A stretch of 64,000 nucleotides of DNA from Thermoproteus sp. (GCA_038893495.1 JAWARJ010000001.1:930001-994000); one strand, 5' to 3'; positions 1 to 8,120 are shown, counted from the stretch's first letter. The notes: a model not told the origin generated them from the sequence alone. Translations and numbers: made by a program.

Positions 1-1
1 A

Positions 2-661
2 TGGAGGGCGCCTTTATCGACGCCTAGATACGGCAGGTCTGGTAGGCTAAGATCGGCATTTGCGACTTTCTTTGCTATTATATCGTTTTTTATTTGGCTT
101 TTGATCATTACAAACCTAAATTCTCAACCCAATACGATATTCTCCGAGCTCGGCCTATCGGCTATAGCCGCAATCGCCTCAGTGGCGTTGGCTAAAGGCG
201 GTGGGAGGTGGGCCGCCGGCCTATGGCTAGCCGTAGTAGCGATCACGGCCCTCTATTATGCGATCGAGTTAGGAATGGTCCCCGGCGTTTTGGGGGCTGT
301 TGTTAGCCTATTCCAAGGATCCCCATCCGCTGAATCGACTACGCTCGCCACGACGGCTTCGCCATCACCGCCTGTTAGCGTCTCGACTACAATTACTATA
401 ACAGTACCAACAATAAGCATCACAACGACAACGATCACGACACCTAATGTCGTTATTCCAACAATTACGGTGCCAAATATCACCGCTCCTAATATAACCA
501 TCACCGTCCCTACGATTCCTAATATCACAATGCCCAATATCACTGTTCCCACGATTACAGTGCCGAATATCACCATCACCACTATCACAATTCCTAATAT
601 CACCGTCTCAGCGACAGCTTCAGATATTAACGGGACGGCTACAGCCTACTCAAAACTATGA
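2..661 (+). CDS. Membrane protein with NIT-rich repetitive tail, 5' partial
   Basis: The reading frame is open from the left edge of the window, so the true start may lie upstream; a TTG at 101 is a weak candidate. The visible part has about three hydrophobic segments (around nt 65-115, 140-175 and 210-260), then a long tail dominated by Thr, Ile, Pro and Asn with many NIT triplets. NIT is an N-glycosylation sequon, so the tail is probably an extended, glycosylated, extracytoplasmic stalk. No family is recognised and no function is proposed. The tail is built from imperfect DNA repeats and may vary in length between strains. It could also be the 3' part of a larger surface protein. Confidence 0.55.
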   Translation, partial: WRAPLSTPRYGRSGRLRSAFATFFAIISFFIWLLIITNLNSQPNTIFSELGLSAIAAIASVALAKGGGRWAAGLWLAVVAITALYYAIELGMVPGVLGAVVSLFQGSPSAESTTLATTASPSPPVSVSTTITITVPTISITTTTITTPNVVIPTITVPNITAPNITITVPTIPNITMPNITVPTITVPNITITTITIPNITVSATASDINGTATAYSKL

Positions 662-673
662 GATAGTACCAAT

Positions 674-871
674 TCAAGGCTGTGCGAGCTGGGCCGATAG
701 CTTATCGACCTGGCCCAAGTCGTAAGCCAGCTTGTCAGAGAGAATCTCTCCGCGACTGTTCTTTTCAGGGAGCCTCCTTATGACGTCGTCATATGGCATG
801 TCGGGCCGGGGCAGGAGGTGCGGGAGCCTCTCGACGGGGGAGAGGTCGCGGATCTCGATCGGGTAGACCAT
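674..871 (-). CDS. Small hypothetical protein (65 aa)
   Basis: This is a 65-residue charged, soluble-looking protein with several Pro and Arg residues (for example PHLLPRPDMPYDD) and no membrane segment or Cys. An AT-rich box on the minus strand at about 887-898 lies roughly 21 nt before the ATG, which fits the leaderless pattern seen across the window and supports expression. It is convergent with the NIT-rich membrane protein and divergent from the stalk protein gene. I do not recognise the family. Its short length leaves real doubt that it is coding. Confidence 0.4.
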   Translation of the reverse strand: MVYPIEIRDLSPVERLPHLLPRPDMPYDDVIRRLPEKNSRGEILSDKLAYDLGQVDKLSAQLAQP

Positions 872-1014
872 GCCCTATGTCCATAGACTATATTATCCCC
901 CTTTGATTCGCAGTCGGCGTGGCTATTTTGATTATTTGAATCGTTAATAAAATCATTAGTGTAAAGTTGGTGTTAAGCTGAATTAGGATGATCTCTCTGC
1001 ACAAGTAAAAAGCA

Positions 1015-1041
1015 CTGCTTTACGTTATTAAGGTAAAGCAG
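1015..1041. repeat. Perfect 9-bp inverted repeat upstream of the stalk protein gene
   Basis: CTGCTTTAC at 1015-1023 and its exact complement GTAAAGCAG at 1033-1041 flank a 9-nt loop. The element lies about 30 bp before the TATA box of the gene at 1097, so it could be an operator or a terminator for something upstream. The inner GCTTTAC/GTAAAGC arms recur in a second hairpin at 8265-8288. Confidence 0.65.
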
Positions 1042-1068
1042 GAGGTAAGCGGCCTGCACGGGGGCGAC

Positions 1069-1077
1069 TTTTATAAA
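1069..1077 (+). promoter_or_regulatory. TATA box for the stalk protein gene
   Basis: TTTTATAAA is centred 24 nt before the ATG at 1097. At normal archaeal spacing the transcript would begin at or next to that ATG, so the in-frame ATG at 1079 would not be transcribed. This decides the start. Confidence 0.65.
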
Positions 1078-1096
1078 CATGCTACAGGTGTCGTTC

Positions 1097-2449
1097 ATGA
1101 AGGCCACCTACATTCTCGTCGGGGTCTTGGTGGTTCTGGCGGCTGTCTTCGCCGCGCTTTGGTATGGCGCATATGTCGAGAACAACTCCCTAAAGGGGAT
1201 GGTGGCCCAGCTGAACGCCCAGATCAACAGCTTGGAGGGTCAGTACGCGAACCTCCAACAGTCCTACCAAAACCTAAGCAGTAGATACAGCCAGCTGAAC
1301 AGCCAATACAATGACTTGCAAAACAAATACGGCACCCTCCAAAATCAATACGCAACACTTCAAAGTCAATATGCAAGTCTACAGAGCCAATATTCCCAGT
1401 TGCAGAGCCAATACACAAACCTACAAAACCAATACTCGACCCTAAACGCCCAGTACAGCGCCCTCCAAAGCCAATACTCCCAGCTTCAAAGCCAGTATGC
1501 CGACCTACAAAACAAGGTGAACGTCCTCAAGCAGTACGTATATGGCGGCAGAGACCTAGTAAACCAATTCAAGGCGATGCTACAGAACGTACAACTGAAC
1601 ACTCCGACTGTAGGCAACTCGTGGACCTTCGAGAATTCGTACACCTTAACAAATATTACTTTGCCACCAAGATATTACATGTATAATTCGTTACAGTTGT
1701 CTACATACGACACTCTTGTTGTGTCCGTGTCCGATCCAAGCCTCACAATAATGATCATGAGCCCCTCGCAGTTCGACCAGTACCGTCAGACAGGCGTCAG
1801 GAATTTCCTCGCGTCTGGATATGGCTCCCTATCATTTACGCCCAGCCAAAACGGCACGTACTACATAGTCGTCGTAAACGACGGGAGCACAACATCGACT
1901 TTCGCTAGGACATATACGCTTTATGAAACTTGGTACTACTGTGGCTCTTCGTATAGCTCCTGCGGCTCGCCCAATGTGGTGGGGGTGCCCGGAACGCCCT
2001 CCTACGACTTCTTCAGGCTGATGGCCATCTATAACTATTGGTTCAACAACAGGCACGACTTGGCCCAAGCCGTCTTGGCCATATACCCTAACTTGACGAC
2101 AGTGGAGGCATATACGTTGTCGCTGGCGGCTCTCCTGAAGTCCGCCGGGTTCGACGTGACGTTCGCTGCAGTCAGTACGAGTTACGTCAATCCGTTTAGC
2201 CCCGATTCAGCCCAAGTGGCCGTTGTGTTCAACTCAGCTGTAGATCCCACCGATACATTCTATAGTTATCTCGATACGTTGCCGATCCGCGGCTACCACG
2301 TCATAACAAGTACTCAACAAGCATCTGGCGGCTACAACTTCTATGTAATTATAGATACATACTATGTGCATGATATATATGATTTGGGGAAATCTAGCTA
2401 TACAGTTTATAATGTAATATACCTAGATGGAGAAACTCAACTTCCCTAG
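1097..2449 (+). CDS. Membrane-anchored Tyr/Leu heptad-repeat stalk protein
   Basis: The 450-residue protein has one N-terminal membrane segment (about residues 5-25). From about residue 32 to 146 it carries some 16 near-perfect heptads of the form QYxxLQS, with Tyr and Leu alternating at spacings of 3 and 4. This predicts a long parallel coiled coil about 16 nm long whose core is almost entirely Tyr and Leu. A globular C-terminal region follows. Its stretch around MSPSQF and GTYYIVVVND resembles the C-terminus of the convergent gene at 2457. The likely topology is N-in, with the stalk and head outside. The start at 1097 is chosen from the TATA spacing. Function is unknown; a surface stalk or adhesin-like role is inference. 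Confidence 0.75.
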   Translation: MKATYILVGVLVVLAAVFAALWYGAYVENNSLKGMVAQLNAQINSLEGQYANLQQSYQNLSSRYSQLNSQYNDLQNKYGTLQNQYATLQSQYASLQSQYSQLQSQYTNLQNQYSTLNAQYSALQSQYSQLQSQYADLQNKVNVLKQYVYGGRDLVNQFKAMLQNVQLNTPTVGNSWTFENSYTLTNITLPPRYYMYNSLQLSTYDTLVVSVSDPSLTIMIMSPSQFDQYRQTGVRNFLASGYGSLSFTPSQNGTYYIVVVNDGSTTSTFARTYTLYETWYYCGSSYSSCGSPNVVGVPGTPSYDFFRLMAIYNYWFNNRHDLAQAVLAIYPNLTTVEAYTLSLAALLKSAGFDVTFAAVSTSYVNPFSPDSAQVAVVFNSAVDPTDTFYSYLDTLPIRGYHVITSTQQASGGYNFYVIIDTYYVHDIYDLGKSSYTVYNVIYLDGETQLP

Positions 2450-2456
2450 TTTTTTA

Positions 2457-4670
2457 CTAAGGTATTTCGGGGTTTATGTTGTAGGTTATATTGCCGGAGA
2501 TAGACACTGTTGTCGGCTGTGCGTTGGGGAGGACGTTGCTCACGACTAGGTAGTAGGTGCCTGGGCTCAGCTGGTAGTTGGTTATGGTCACATATGTGCC
2601 GTAGGCGCTGTAGAGCGCCGGGCCGTTGAATACCTCGGCTTGCTGTTGGCTTAGGCTCTGCCAGTAGGAGTACTGGCTAGGCGTCATCAAGAAGACCTTA
2701 ACTGGATATGTGGACTGCACGATTATGTCAAGCATTGCATTGGACATATATTGAGTTACATTTAGAGTTGCATATATGTATTGATTCTGATAGAGCACTT
2801 CGGGCATAAATTCGTAGGATTGAGATGCTTGGTAACAATAGTTGCTCATCTCTACGACGAGCCACGTCATGTTCTCTATTGTGTACTGACAGCCGTATTC
2901 CTGATAGTACTGTGGGATGTCTATGCCGGGGCCGGGTATCTCGGTTATGGGGCAGGTATTTGTGACAGCGAAGCCAAACCCGCGGCCTATATAGTAGCCG
3001 TAGTACCCATACCTAGAGTTTAAGAGGCCTTGCCAGTGTATAGGCGCCTTCGCTTGCATATATTCGACATAGCTGTCGGGCGTATATCTGTCTGGGAACA
3101 GCGCCTCTTCGCCGACGACCAGGCCTCGATACATGCCGAGGTACTCGCTATAGTCTTGGTCGAATCCGTAATGCGAGACGTCGATGTTGGTCTGCATTGT
3201 GGCGAAACGTATCTGGGCGAAGTTGTCGAGCCAGGGGCAGTGCTGTAGAGGCGGGGCCCCCTCTTGGGCCCTATACTGGTTCACCTGGCCTATGAACTGT
3301 TGGACCCACGTCGGGTCGATTGGCGCGCTTTGCGACGTCTCCGTCGTAGTCGTTTGCGCTGTGGTCGCCTGGGCTGTAGTTGTTTGTGTTGCAATCGTCG
3401 CTTGAGCCGTGACCGTTTGCATCGTGGTCGTCGCTTGGGCCGTAGTCGTCTGCATCACATACGGCGTCGTGCCGGTCGATACTATGTAGGTATAGGCGGT
3501 AGTCTGGGCGGACCGATTTTCGGCGTAGTAGAGCCAGCCGCCTACTAAGCCCAATATAATCACCAAAAACAGAGCGGCGACCACGGTAGCACGACGTCCC
3601 CTCCTGGCGGGCCTCCTATAGATATAGGCGGCGCCTCCGCCGCGGGAATAGCCCCCTGAGGTGGACGCCGTGGCCGAGCCTCCTTGGTATCTCGTCTGCA
3701 TGGGGCCGGCCGACTGCGGCTTTTGGTCCGCCCTCAAACTGGATGGCTGTGTTGCCGGCCGATATGCCATCCCCAGCTGTTTTGGCGCCTCTGCCTCGTA
3801 GGTCGCCTCCGGCCCCACCACCCCCAGTAGCTTCAACACGTCCACCACGTCTTGGGGTATGCCGCGCAGATCGGAGGCGGACTCGGCACCCACGTCGAGC
3901 CCGTTGGCTCTAAAGAGCTCCCTTATCCTACCGGCTATTCGGCGCTTCAAGGTCTCGTCTACCGCGCAGCCCCGCTCTTTCGCCTCCTCCAGATATCTGC
4001 TAATGGCAAACGTCATGTGCGATGTAAAGGTGAGGGGCGTCACGTATAGGCTCCTCTTCTTCTTGGCGATATATTCAAGGACGTCCATGTCACCAGCGGA
4101 GAGCTCGCAAGGCGGCTCCGGCGGCCGTTGCGGAGAGACCTCCACTGGCGCCACAATCCGGGGCGGCGCCCCCACCAGCATCTCTATGACGTCCACGACG
4201 TCCTTCGGGAGGCCGTGCAGGTCGGAGATCGCCTCAGCCCTTACGTTGAGGCCGAATTCCTTAAAGATGGCCGCTATCCTATCGGCGATATAGCGCTTCA
4301 ACGCCTCATCCACGGCGCAACCCCCGCGCCTGGCCTCTTCTAGGTAACTCTCCACGGCCTCCACCATATGCGAGACGAAGCTGGGGGCGGTCACCCCTAA
4401 GGCGTATTTCCTCTTCTTGGCTATATACTCCAGAACGGCCAAATCCCCGGCCCTAACCCTACATTGCTGGGGCGGCTCCCTCGCCTCGCCGACAGGCGCC
4501 GAATATTGCGCCCCGCCGCCCTCGACAACCCGCTCCCTCTGGTATTGATATTCCAGAACTTTATCTAGCACCTCTTCGCACCACTCGAAGCACCTCTTTC
4601 TGGCGTAGGGGTCGTCGGAATATCTAGAATCGCACCCCTCAACACAACTACGGTAGAAATCGCTGGTCAC
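2457..4670 (-). CDS. Chimeric transmembrane protein: twin CX3C, duplicated cytosolic domain, external CAP (SCP/PR1) domain
   Basis: The 737-residue protein begins with a twin CX3C motif (Cys 9, 13, 27, 31). Two homologous alpha-helical domains follow at about 70-167 and 183-280; both contain a VLEYIAKKK-like start, GCAVDE and a DL(H/R)G(L/I)PxDVVDV end. A basic, Ser-rich linker leads to one membrane segment near 365 (VVAALFLVIILGLVGGW), then a Thr/Gln-rich linker. Next is a CAP-type domain (VNQYRAQEGAPPL, then SHYGFD) and a C-terminal beta domain shared with the neighbour at 1097. The positive-inside rule places the duplicated domain in the cytosol. GTG 4670 is chosen because a TTTTAAAA box lies 24-25 nt upstream; TTG 4685 is less likely. 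It may link an external CAP domain to an internal partner, but the role is unknown. Confidence 0.75.
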   Translation of the reverse strand: MTSDFYRSCVEGCDSRYSDDPYARKRCFEWCEEVLDKVLEYQYQRERVVEGGGAQYSAPVGEAREPPQQCRVRAGDLAVLEYIAKKRKYALGVTAPSFVSHMVEAVESYLEEARRGGCAVDEALKRYIADRIAAIFKEFGLNVRAEAISDLHGLPKDVVDVIEMLVGAPPRIVAPVEVSPQRPPEPPCELSAGDMDVLEYIAKKKRSLYVTPLTFTSHMTFAISRYLEEAKERGCAVDETLKRRIAGRIRELFRANGLDVGAESASDLRGIPQDVVDVLKLLGVVGPEATYEAEAPKQLGMAYRPATQPSSLRADQKPQSAGPMQTRYQGGSATASTSGGYSRGGGAAYIYRRPARRGRRATVVAALFLVIILGLVGGWLYYAENRSAQTTAYTYIVSTGTTPYVMQTTTAQATTTMQTVTAQATIATQTTTAQATTAQTTTTETSQSAPIDPTWVQQFIGQVNQYRAQEGAPPLQHCPWLDNFAQIRFATMQTNIDVSHYGFDQDYSEYLGMYRGLVVGEEALFPDRYTPDSYVEYMQAKAPIHWQGLLNSRYGYYGYYIGRGFGFAVTNTCPITEIPGPGIDIPQYYQEYGCQYTIENMTWLVVEMSNYCYQASQSYEFMPEVLYQNQYIYATLNVTQYMSNAMLDIIVQSTYPVKVFLMTPSQYSYWQSLSQQQAEVFNGPALYSAYGTYVTITNYQLSPGTYYLVVSNVLPNAQPTTVSISGNITYNINPEIP

Positions 4671-4690
4671 AATTTCATGTAACAAAAAAT

Positions 4691-4698
4691 TTTTAAAA
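4691..4698 (-). promoter_or_regulatory. TATA box for the CAP-domain gene
   Basis: TTTTAAAA is centred about 24.5 nt before GTG 4670 on the minus strand. It supports a leaderless transcript starting at that codon. Confidence 0.6.
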
Positions 4699-5180
4699 TT
4701 ATAATGTATTCAATATGTAAATCGAATAGACTCTAAATATATATTAATAGTCTAATATCTGTCAAGAATAAAATAGAGTTTAATATATATCGAGTTACAA
4801 GAATTTGCCAAATCTCGTCAGTAATGTAAAGGGAGGACACAGCTGTGAAGAGGAACATATAGATAGGCGTCGTGTTAAGGCAAATAGCCTTGCCGTCGTG
4901 AACGCGATAGGCCGAAGCCCTACGTCTGCCGTCCGGCCTCGTGCCCAAAACGCCCATTTTTGCGATCCCATCTTCGTAACTACGTAATTTCCCAAAATAC
5001 AACGATCTGAGGGTTATGTTTCTACCCTTCTGGATCATACACGCTGAGAGACGCCTTCCTGGGTCCGTGATCTACAGGGGACTGTGGAGTTGCCAAAATG
5101 CTCCCGCCAATGCCCTTTACGGAATTTGTATTTTAAGACGGGGGTGGGTCGATAAATACCTCACACCTCCTTTTCTCTAT
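4699..5180. other. 482-bp intergenic region, AT-rich on the left, possibly decayed coding sequence
   Basis: From 4699 to about 4800 the DNA is strongly AT-rich, unlike its surroundings. From about 4840 to 5010 a minus-strand frame reads like a protein for some 35 residues (including KMGVLGTRPDGRRRAS), but it runs into low-complexity AT sequence and has no convincing start. It may be a gene remnant. The right end holds the TATA-like GATAAATAC at 5152-5160 for the gene at 5181. No RNA gene was recognised. Confidence 0.35.
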
Positions 5181-6806
5181 ATGTTTCAACTCAAACTGGC
5201 CGTGTTAGCGGCGTTGCTGGCCGCCGGGCTGGCGTATGCGGCGTACTACATCTCTGCGCCAGGTCCTGGCTTAACGTGTTGGAACTACTGGCAGGAGGGT
5301 GGCGGGTACTACGTGTTTGTGGACTACGGCTCCACACCCTATACGATCTACATATTCGACGTGTGGAACTACTTGATATGGAAGAATGGTTCGGGTGCCT
5401 ACGCCTGGGACAAATTCACGGTCGAGCCGGGCCAGATATACGTCGAATACGCGCCGCCTGGAGGAGAATATTACGCCGTAATCTACCCCACGCCGTGCCT
5501 CAATTCGGTGCCCGTCGCGCTCCTCAACTACTCGGCCCCGCCGATCGGCATCGCCAGCATAGCCGACGTGGAGACCAACAAGGTGCTTGGCTTCTTCAAT
5601 ATAACGTCGTACTCACCCAATGAATCGTTTAGCATACAGCTGAACGTATACGTCACGGACGGCAAAAATTGGTTCTGGGTTCAGAACGCTGCTCAGATTA
5701 ATGGGAGCAAGATCTCCATTCAAGACAACATAAAGCCCGTCCCTCTCTACGCCACAAACGGAGTCATCTCCATCCCCTTACCGGTGTTGTGGACAGTTAA
5801 CGGTACTGGGCAGATCTACAACGAGTCCTACACGGCTGTGGGGCTCTACCCGCCAGTCCGCTTCAACGTGCCGCTGGCCGGATATCTGTTAATCTCGGTT
5901 GACCAGTCGGGAACCATACACTTCTGCTACTCCATCATCCAGAACGGAACCGCCTACTACCCACCGAAATTCACCTGTTACGACAACGCGACAATTGGCA
6001 TCTTACTGACAAACGCAAACATCAACGAGATAGTCTCAGATTCGCACCACGACGCGGAGCTAGTCGTGGGAGGGCTGGCCAACGGCGAGACGGCCCAGCT
6101 GACCTCCACAAAGGTCGAGCTGGCGCTGTTGCGTTGGACCGGCGGAGCCTGGGCGCCGTATTCCGACATATACGCCGTCGGCTTCTCCACCGAGGAGGGC
6201 GCATATGGCACGGCTGTCTTGGGGAACGACGGCTTTGTGTACGTCGAGAACGGCACCGTGCCCACCGGCGTGCCGTTACTCTCGGCCGGGCTACCGCCTA
6301 CGCCTCCCCTCCCCATGACCTACGTGGAGACGCCCGGCGGGAGTTTCTACGTCACTACGCCGTACACATACAGCGCGCCCGAACTCGTCACGTTCGACAA
6401 CGGGACGAGGCTGATGTTGAGCGGCATATCCGTCAACGGCGCCTTCACTGCGTCCGGACAAACCACCATCACTCCGGCGAGCGATTTCACGACGTATGTC
6501 GTGGCGCCAATATACGAGACGCAGTACCTCGTGGAGGTACACAGCAGATATCCCGTATACGTCAACGGGACCTACACGGCCAACTACACCGCGTGGGTGA
6601 GACGTGGGACGGTCGTAGTGGTGAGTAACCCAACGCCTTTCGTCGGCTGGGCCTTCCTGCAGAGGGAAACAACATATGTTGTCGACAAGCCCATTAGCGT
6701 GGAGGTCGCGTGGGGCGTAGACTGGCTCCCCACTATAGCCATGTACGGAGCCGTCATCGCAATTATCGCTGGCGCCGCTTGGGCCCTAAAAAGGAGGAAG
6801 AGGTAG
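5181..6806 (+). CDS. Surface protein anchored at both ends by hydrophobic segments
   Basis: The 541-residue protein opens with a signal-like hydrophobic segment (MFQLKLAVLAALLAAGLAYA). A long beta-rich, aromatic-rich extracytoplasmic region with many NxS/T sequons follows. It ends in a membrane anchor (MYGAVIAIIAGAAWAL) followed by KRRKR. This is the layout of a type I surface protein of archaeal envelopes. ATG 5181 is preferred because a GATAAATAC box lies about 25 nt upstream. An upstream in-frame ATG at 5016 would add 55 residues with no signal character. The family is not recognised. It is followed by a pyrimidine-rich terminator-like stretch. Confidence 0.65.
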   Translation: MFQLKLAVLAALLAAGLAYAAYYISAPGPGLTCWNYWQEGGGYYVFVDYGSTPYTIYIFDVWNYLIWKNGSGAYAWDKFTVEPGQIYVEYAPPGGEYYAVIYPTPCLNSVPVALLNYSAPPIGIASIADVETNKVLGFFNITSYSPNESFSIQLNVYVTDGKNWFWVQNAAQINGSKISIQDNIKPVPLYATNGVISIPLPVLWTVNGTGQIYNESYTAVGLYPPVRFNVPLAGYLLISVDQSGTIHFCYSIIQNGTAYYPPKFTCYDNATIGILLTNANINEIVSDSHHDAELVVGGLANGETAQLTSTKVELALLRWTGGAWAPYSDIYAVGFSTEEGAYGTAVLGNDGFVYVENGTVPTGVPLLSAGLPPTPPLPMTYVETPGGSFYVTTPYTYSAPELVTFDNGTRLMLSGISVNGAFTASGQTTITPASDFTTYVVAPIYETQYLVEVHSRYPVYVNGTYTANYTAWVRRGTVVVVSNPTPFVGWAFLQRETTYVVDKPISVEVAWGVDWLPTIAMYGAVIAIIAGAAWALKRRKR

Positions 6807-6819
6807 GCAAGAGCCAAAA

Positions 6820-6837
6820 CCCCTTTTTCTCTTCAGT
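6820..6837 (+). terminator. T-rich terminator-like stretch
   Basis: CCCCTTTTTCTCTTC lies about 14 nt after the stop of the gene at 5181. Pyrimidine-rich runs of this kind act as intrinsic terminators in Crenarchaeota. The assignment rests on composition and position only. Confidence 0.35.
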
Positions 6838-7113
6838 TCTTTGGGGCCTCTCTTCTTGCTCGAGTCTTCGACATATTCCGACTTAATCGAGTTAGCCGCA
6901 ACCTCTCTCTAACTGTGTGAGCTCCAGCCTCCCCCTAAAGTCCTCAAGCACAAGCTTAATGTCACCATTGGCAGACGGGTGTGGCTCGAGATTGCCATCG
7001 CGGTTTCAATAGCGGATGCGCAACGAAAAAGAACAAATAGAAAGGTGAGGAAAAAGGTTCAGCTGGGCGCAGAATCACAAGGTACGGCTGACGGCGGCTT
7101 GTGGCGTTGTGGA
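6838..7113. other. Intergenic region with a possible gene remnant
   Basis: The minus-strand frame 7005-6892 has 37 sense codons and reads naturally (with GDIKLVLEDFRGRLELT). It is bounded by stops on both sides and has no start codon in a sensible place, so it may be the 3' scrap of a lost gene. The remaining sequence, 7010-7113, shows nothing recognisable. The region fits the impression of an accessory stretch that has gained and lost genes. Confidence 0.3.
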
Positions 7114-7671
7114 TTACGACGTAGGCGCCATTGCGAAGGGTGCAAGCTTTCTCAGTTTATCGAAACCCATCATTTGGTCGTACACCGCTACTAGCCAGAA
7201 TATACCACTAACAAGAAGTATAATTTCCGTCAATCCGACCCGCCAAAACCACTTACCAGCTTCCCTAAAGTTACTTACACCCGACCTTTCCGCCAACGCA
7301 TAATAGGCGTTACGTATGTAGCGCATAGATACTATTGCGAAGGGGTACGCGACAACGGCGGCAATTTGTAATGTTGTATAGAAGGATGAATTTTCTACAA
7401 CGATGCCAGCAACAAATCCTCCTATGACCCCGCCTATTATGAATATTATCATACCGCGTAATGAGTTTCTCCAGATGCTTTCGTCCCTATATTCCCTGCT
7501 TAACCTTCTTAGCGAAATTAGGACGAGGATGCATCCAACGATGTTCACGAACGGTATGAAGCAGATAATTGAACTGATGTAGCCCAGCTTGCCAGCAGAC
7601 TTAATGTTGTTCGGATCTATAGCGTTTCCAGGGATCTGTTCGGGAACTCGTGGTTGGTTTGACTCGGACAT
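7114..7671 (-). CDS. Polytopic membrane protein, DUF996-like
   Basis: The 185-residue protein has a hydrophilic N-terminus of about 25 residues. Four to five membrane segments follow (around residues 30-50, 72-92, 98-116 and 145-165). The pattern KLGYISSIICFIPFVNIVG...ILVLISLRRLS, followed by a charged loop and more helices, recalls the archaeal DUF996 membrane family; this is from memory of the family pattern. A minus-strand AT box at about 7690-7698 is 23 nt before the ATG, supporting the start. The gene is more AT-rich than most of the window, suggesting a different origin from the core genes. Function is unknown. Confidence 0.65.
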   Translation of the reverse strand: MSESNQPRVPEQIPGNAIDPNNIKSAGKLGYISSIICFIPFVNIVGCILVLISLRRLSREYRDESIWRNSLRGMIIFIIGGVIGGFVAGIVVENSSFYTTLQIAAVVAYPFAIVSMRYIRNAYYALAERSGVSNFREAGKWFWRVGLTEIILLVSGIFWLVAVYDQMMGFDKLRKLAPFAMAPTS

Positions 7672-7772
7672 AACAACTAAAACTATGCATATATTTTAGA
7701 TTTTTCTCTGTCCTAGGCAGTAGGGCTTGCCTAACATTTCTAGGCATATTGTAAATTTGTATTTTGAAGATG

Positions 7773-7910
7773 TCATACATCAAGCGTGCAAATCCGCTTA
7801 GGGCAGTGTAGAGGCCCCTCGTCTTTGAGGAGTTTAGCGGTCGCCTCAGCGGTGATGAAACCCACGTCGTACCCCACTATGTCCACCCAGACGTCTCCGG
7901 ACTTAGGCAC
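7773..7910 (-). CDS. Possible small protein or gene fragment (45 aa)
   Basis: A GTG at 7910 opens 45 sense codons that read like a compact protein (SGDVWVDIVGYDVGF, then a HCPKRIC-type end with two Cys). The frame stays open upstream of the GTG into the divergent gene at 7931, and no TATA box sits at the right distance. It may therefore be the 3' remnant of a longer gene rather than an intact one. Nothing is proposed about function. Confidence 0.3.
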   Translation of the reverse strand: MPKSGDVWVDIVGYDVGFITAEATAKLLKDEGPLHCPKRICTLDV

Positions 7911-7930
7911 TACAGATAGGCGTTTATTCC

Positions 7931-8098
7931 ATGGCGCAGAAGTTGAGGTTCTATAACATAAAGACCAGGCAGACGCTCGAGACAGACGCCTATCAAGTCG
8001 TGGAGAAGGACACGCCGAAGGGCGTCGTGATTTTCGCAGTGGCCACCTCGCCGTATACTGGCGCCAAGATTTGGAGGATAGTTGCTAAGAAGCAGTAG
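7931..8098 (+). CDS. CC1-like small chromatin / nucleic-acid-binding protein (55 aa)
   Basis: The 55-residue basic protein starts MAQKLRFYNIKTRQ and ends WRIVAKKQ, with Lys/Arg-rich termini and a central beta-like stretch (VVIFAVATS). Size, charge and the LRFYxIK opening match my memory of CC1, a 6-kDa crenarchaeal protein described from Thermoproteus tenax that binds single- and double-stranded DNA. The gene is complete, with ATG 7931 and TAG 8096-8098, and is followed by a T-rich run. It stands alone between accessory genes. The CC1 assignment is by recall, not alignment. The coding call itself is firmer than the name. Confidence 0.6.
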   Translation: MAQKLRFYNIKTRQTLETDAYQVVEKDTPKGVVIFAVATSPYTGAKIWRIVAKKQ

Positions 8099-8109
8099 GC
8101 CTGGAACAA

Positions 8110-8120
8110 GCCCCTCTTTT
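8110..8120 (+). terminator. T-rich terminator-like run after the CC1-like gene
   Basis: CCCCTCTTTTTGG lies about 12 nt after the stop at 8098. It resembles the pyrimidine-rich crenarchaeal terminators and is assigned by position and composition. Confidence 0.35.

Noticed and set aside
256-603. Minus-strand open frame opposite the NIT-rich tail (Val/Ile-rich)
   Set aside because: It mirrors the plus-strand repeat codons and has no promoter, so it is a shadow of the plus-strand gene.
1260-1520. Regular 21-bp repeats resembling a tandem or CRISPR-like array
   Set aside because: The repeats are contiguous codons for coiled-coil heptads within one long frame, with no spacers, so this is not a CRISPR array.
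5016-5180. N-terminal extension of the surface protein at 5181
   Set aside because: It lies upstream of the GATAAATAC box and has no signal-peptide character. The leaderless ATG 5181 gives a proper signal sequence.
7852-7858. GTGATGA resembling a box C of a C/D guide RNA
   Set aside because: No matching D boxes at the right spacing follow, and the bases lie in a possible coding frame on the other strand.
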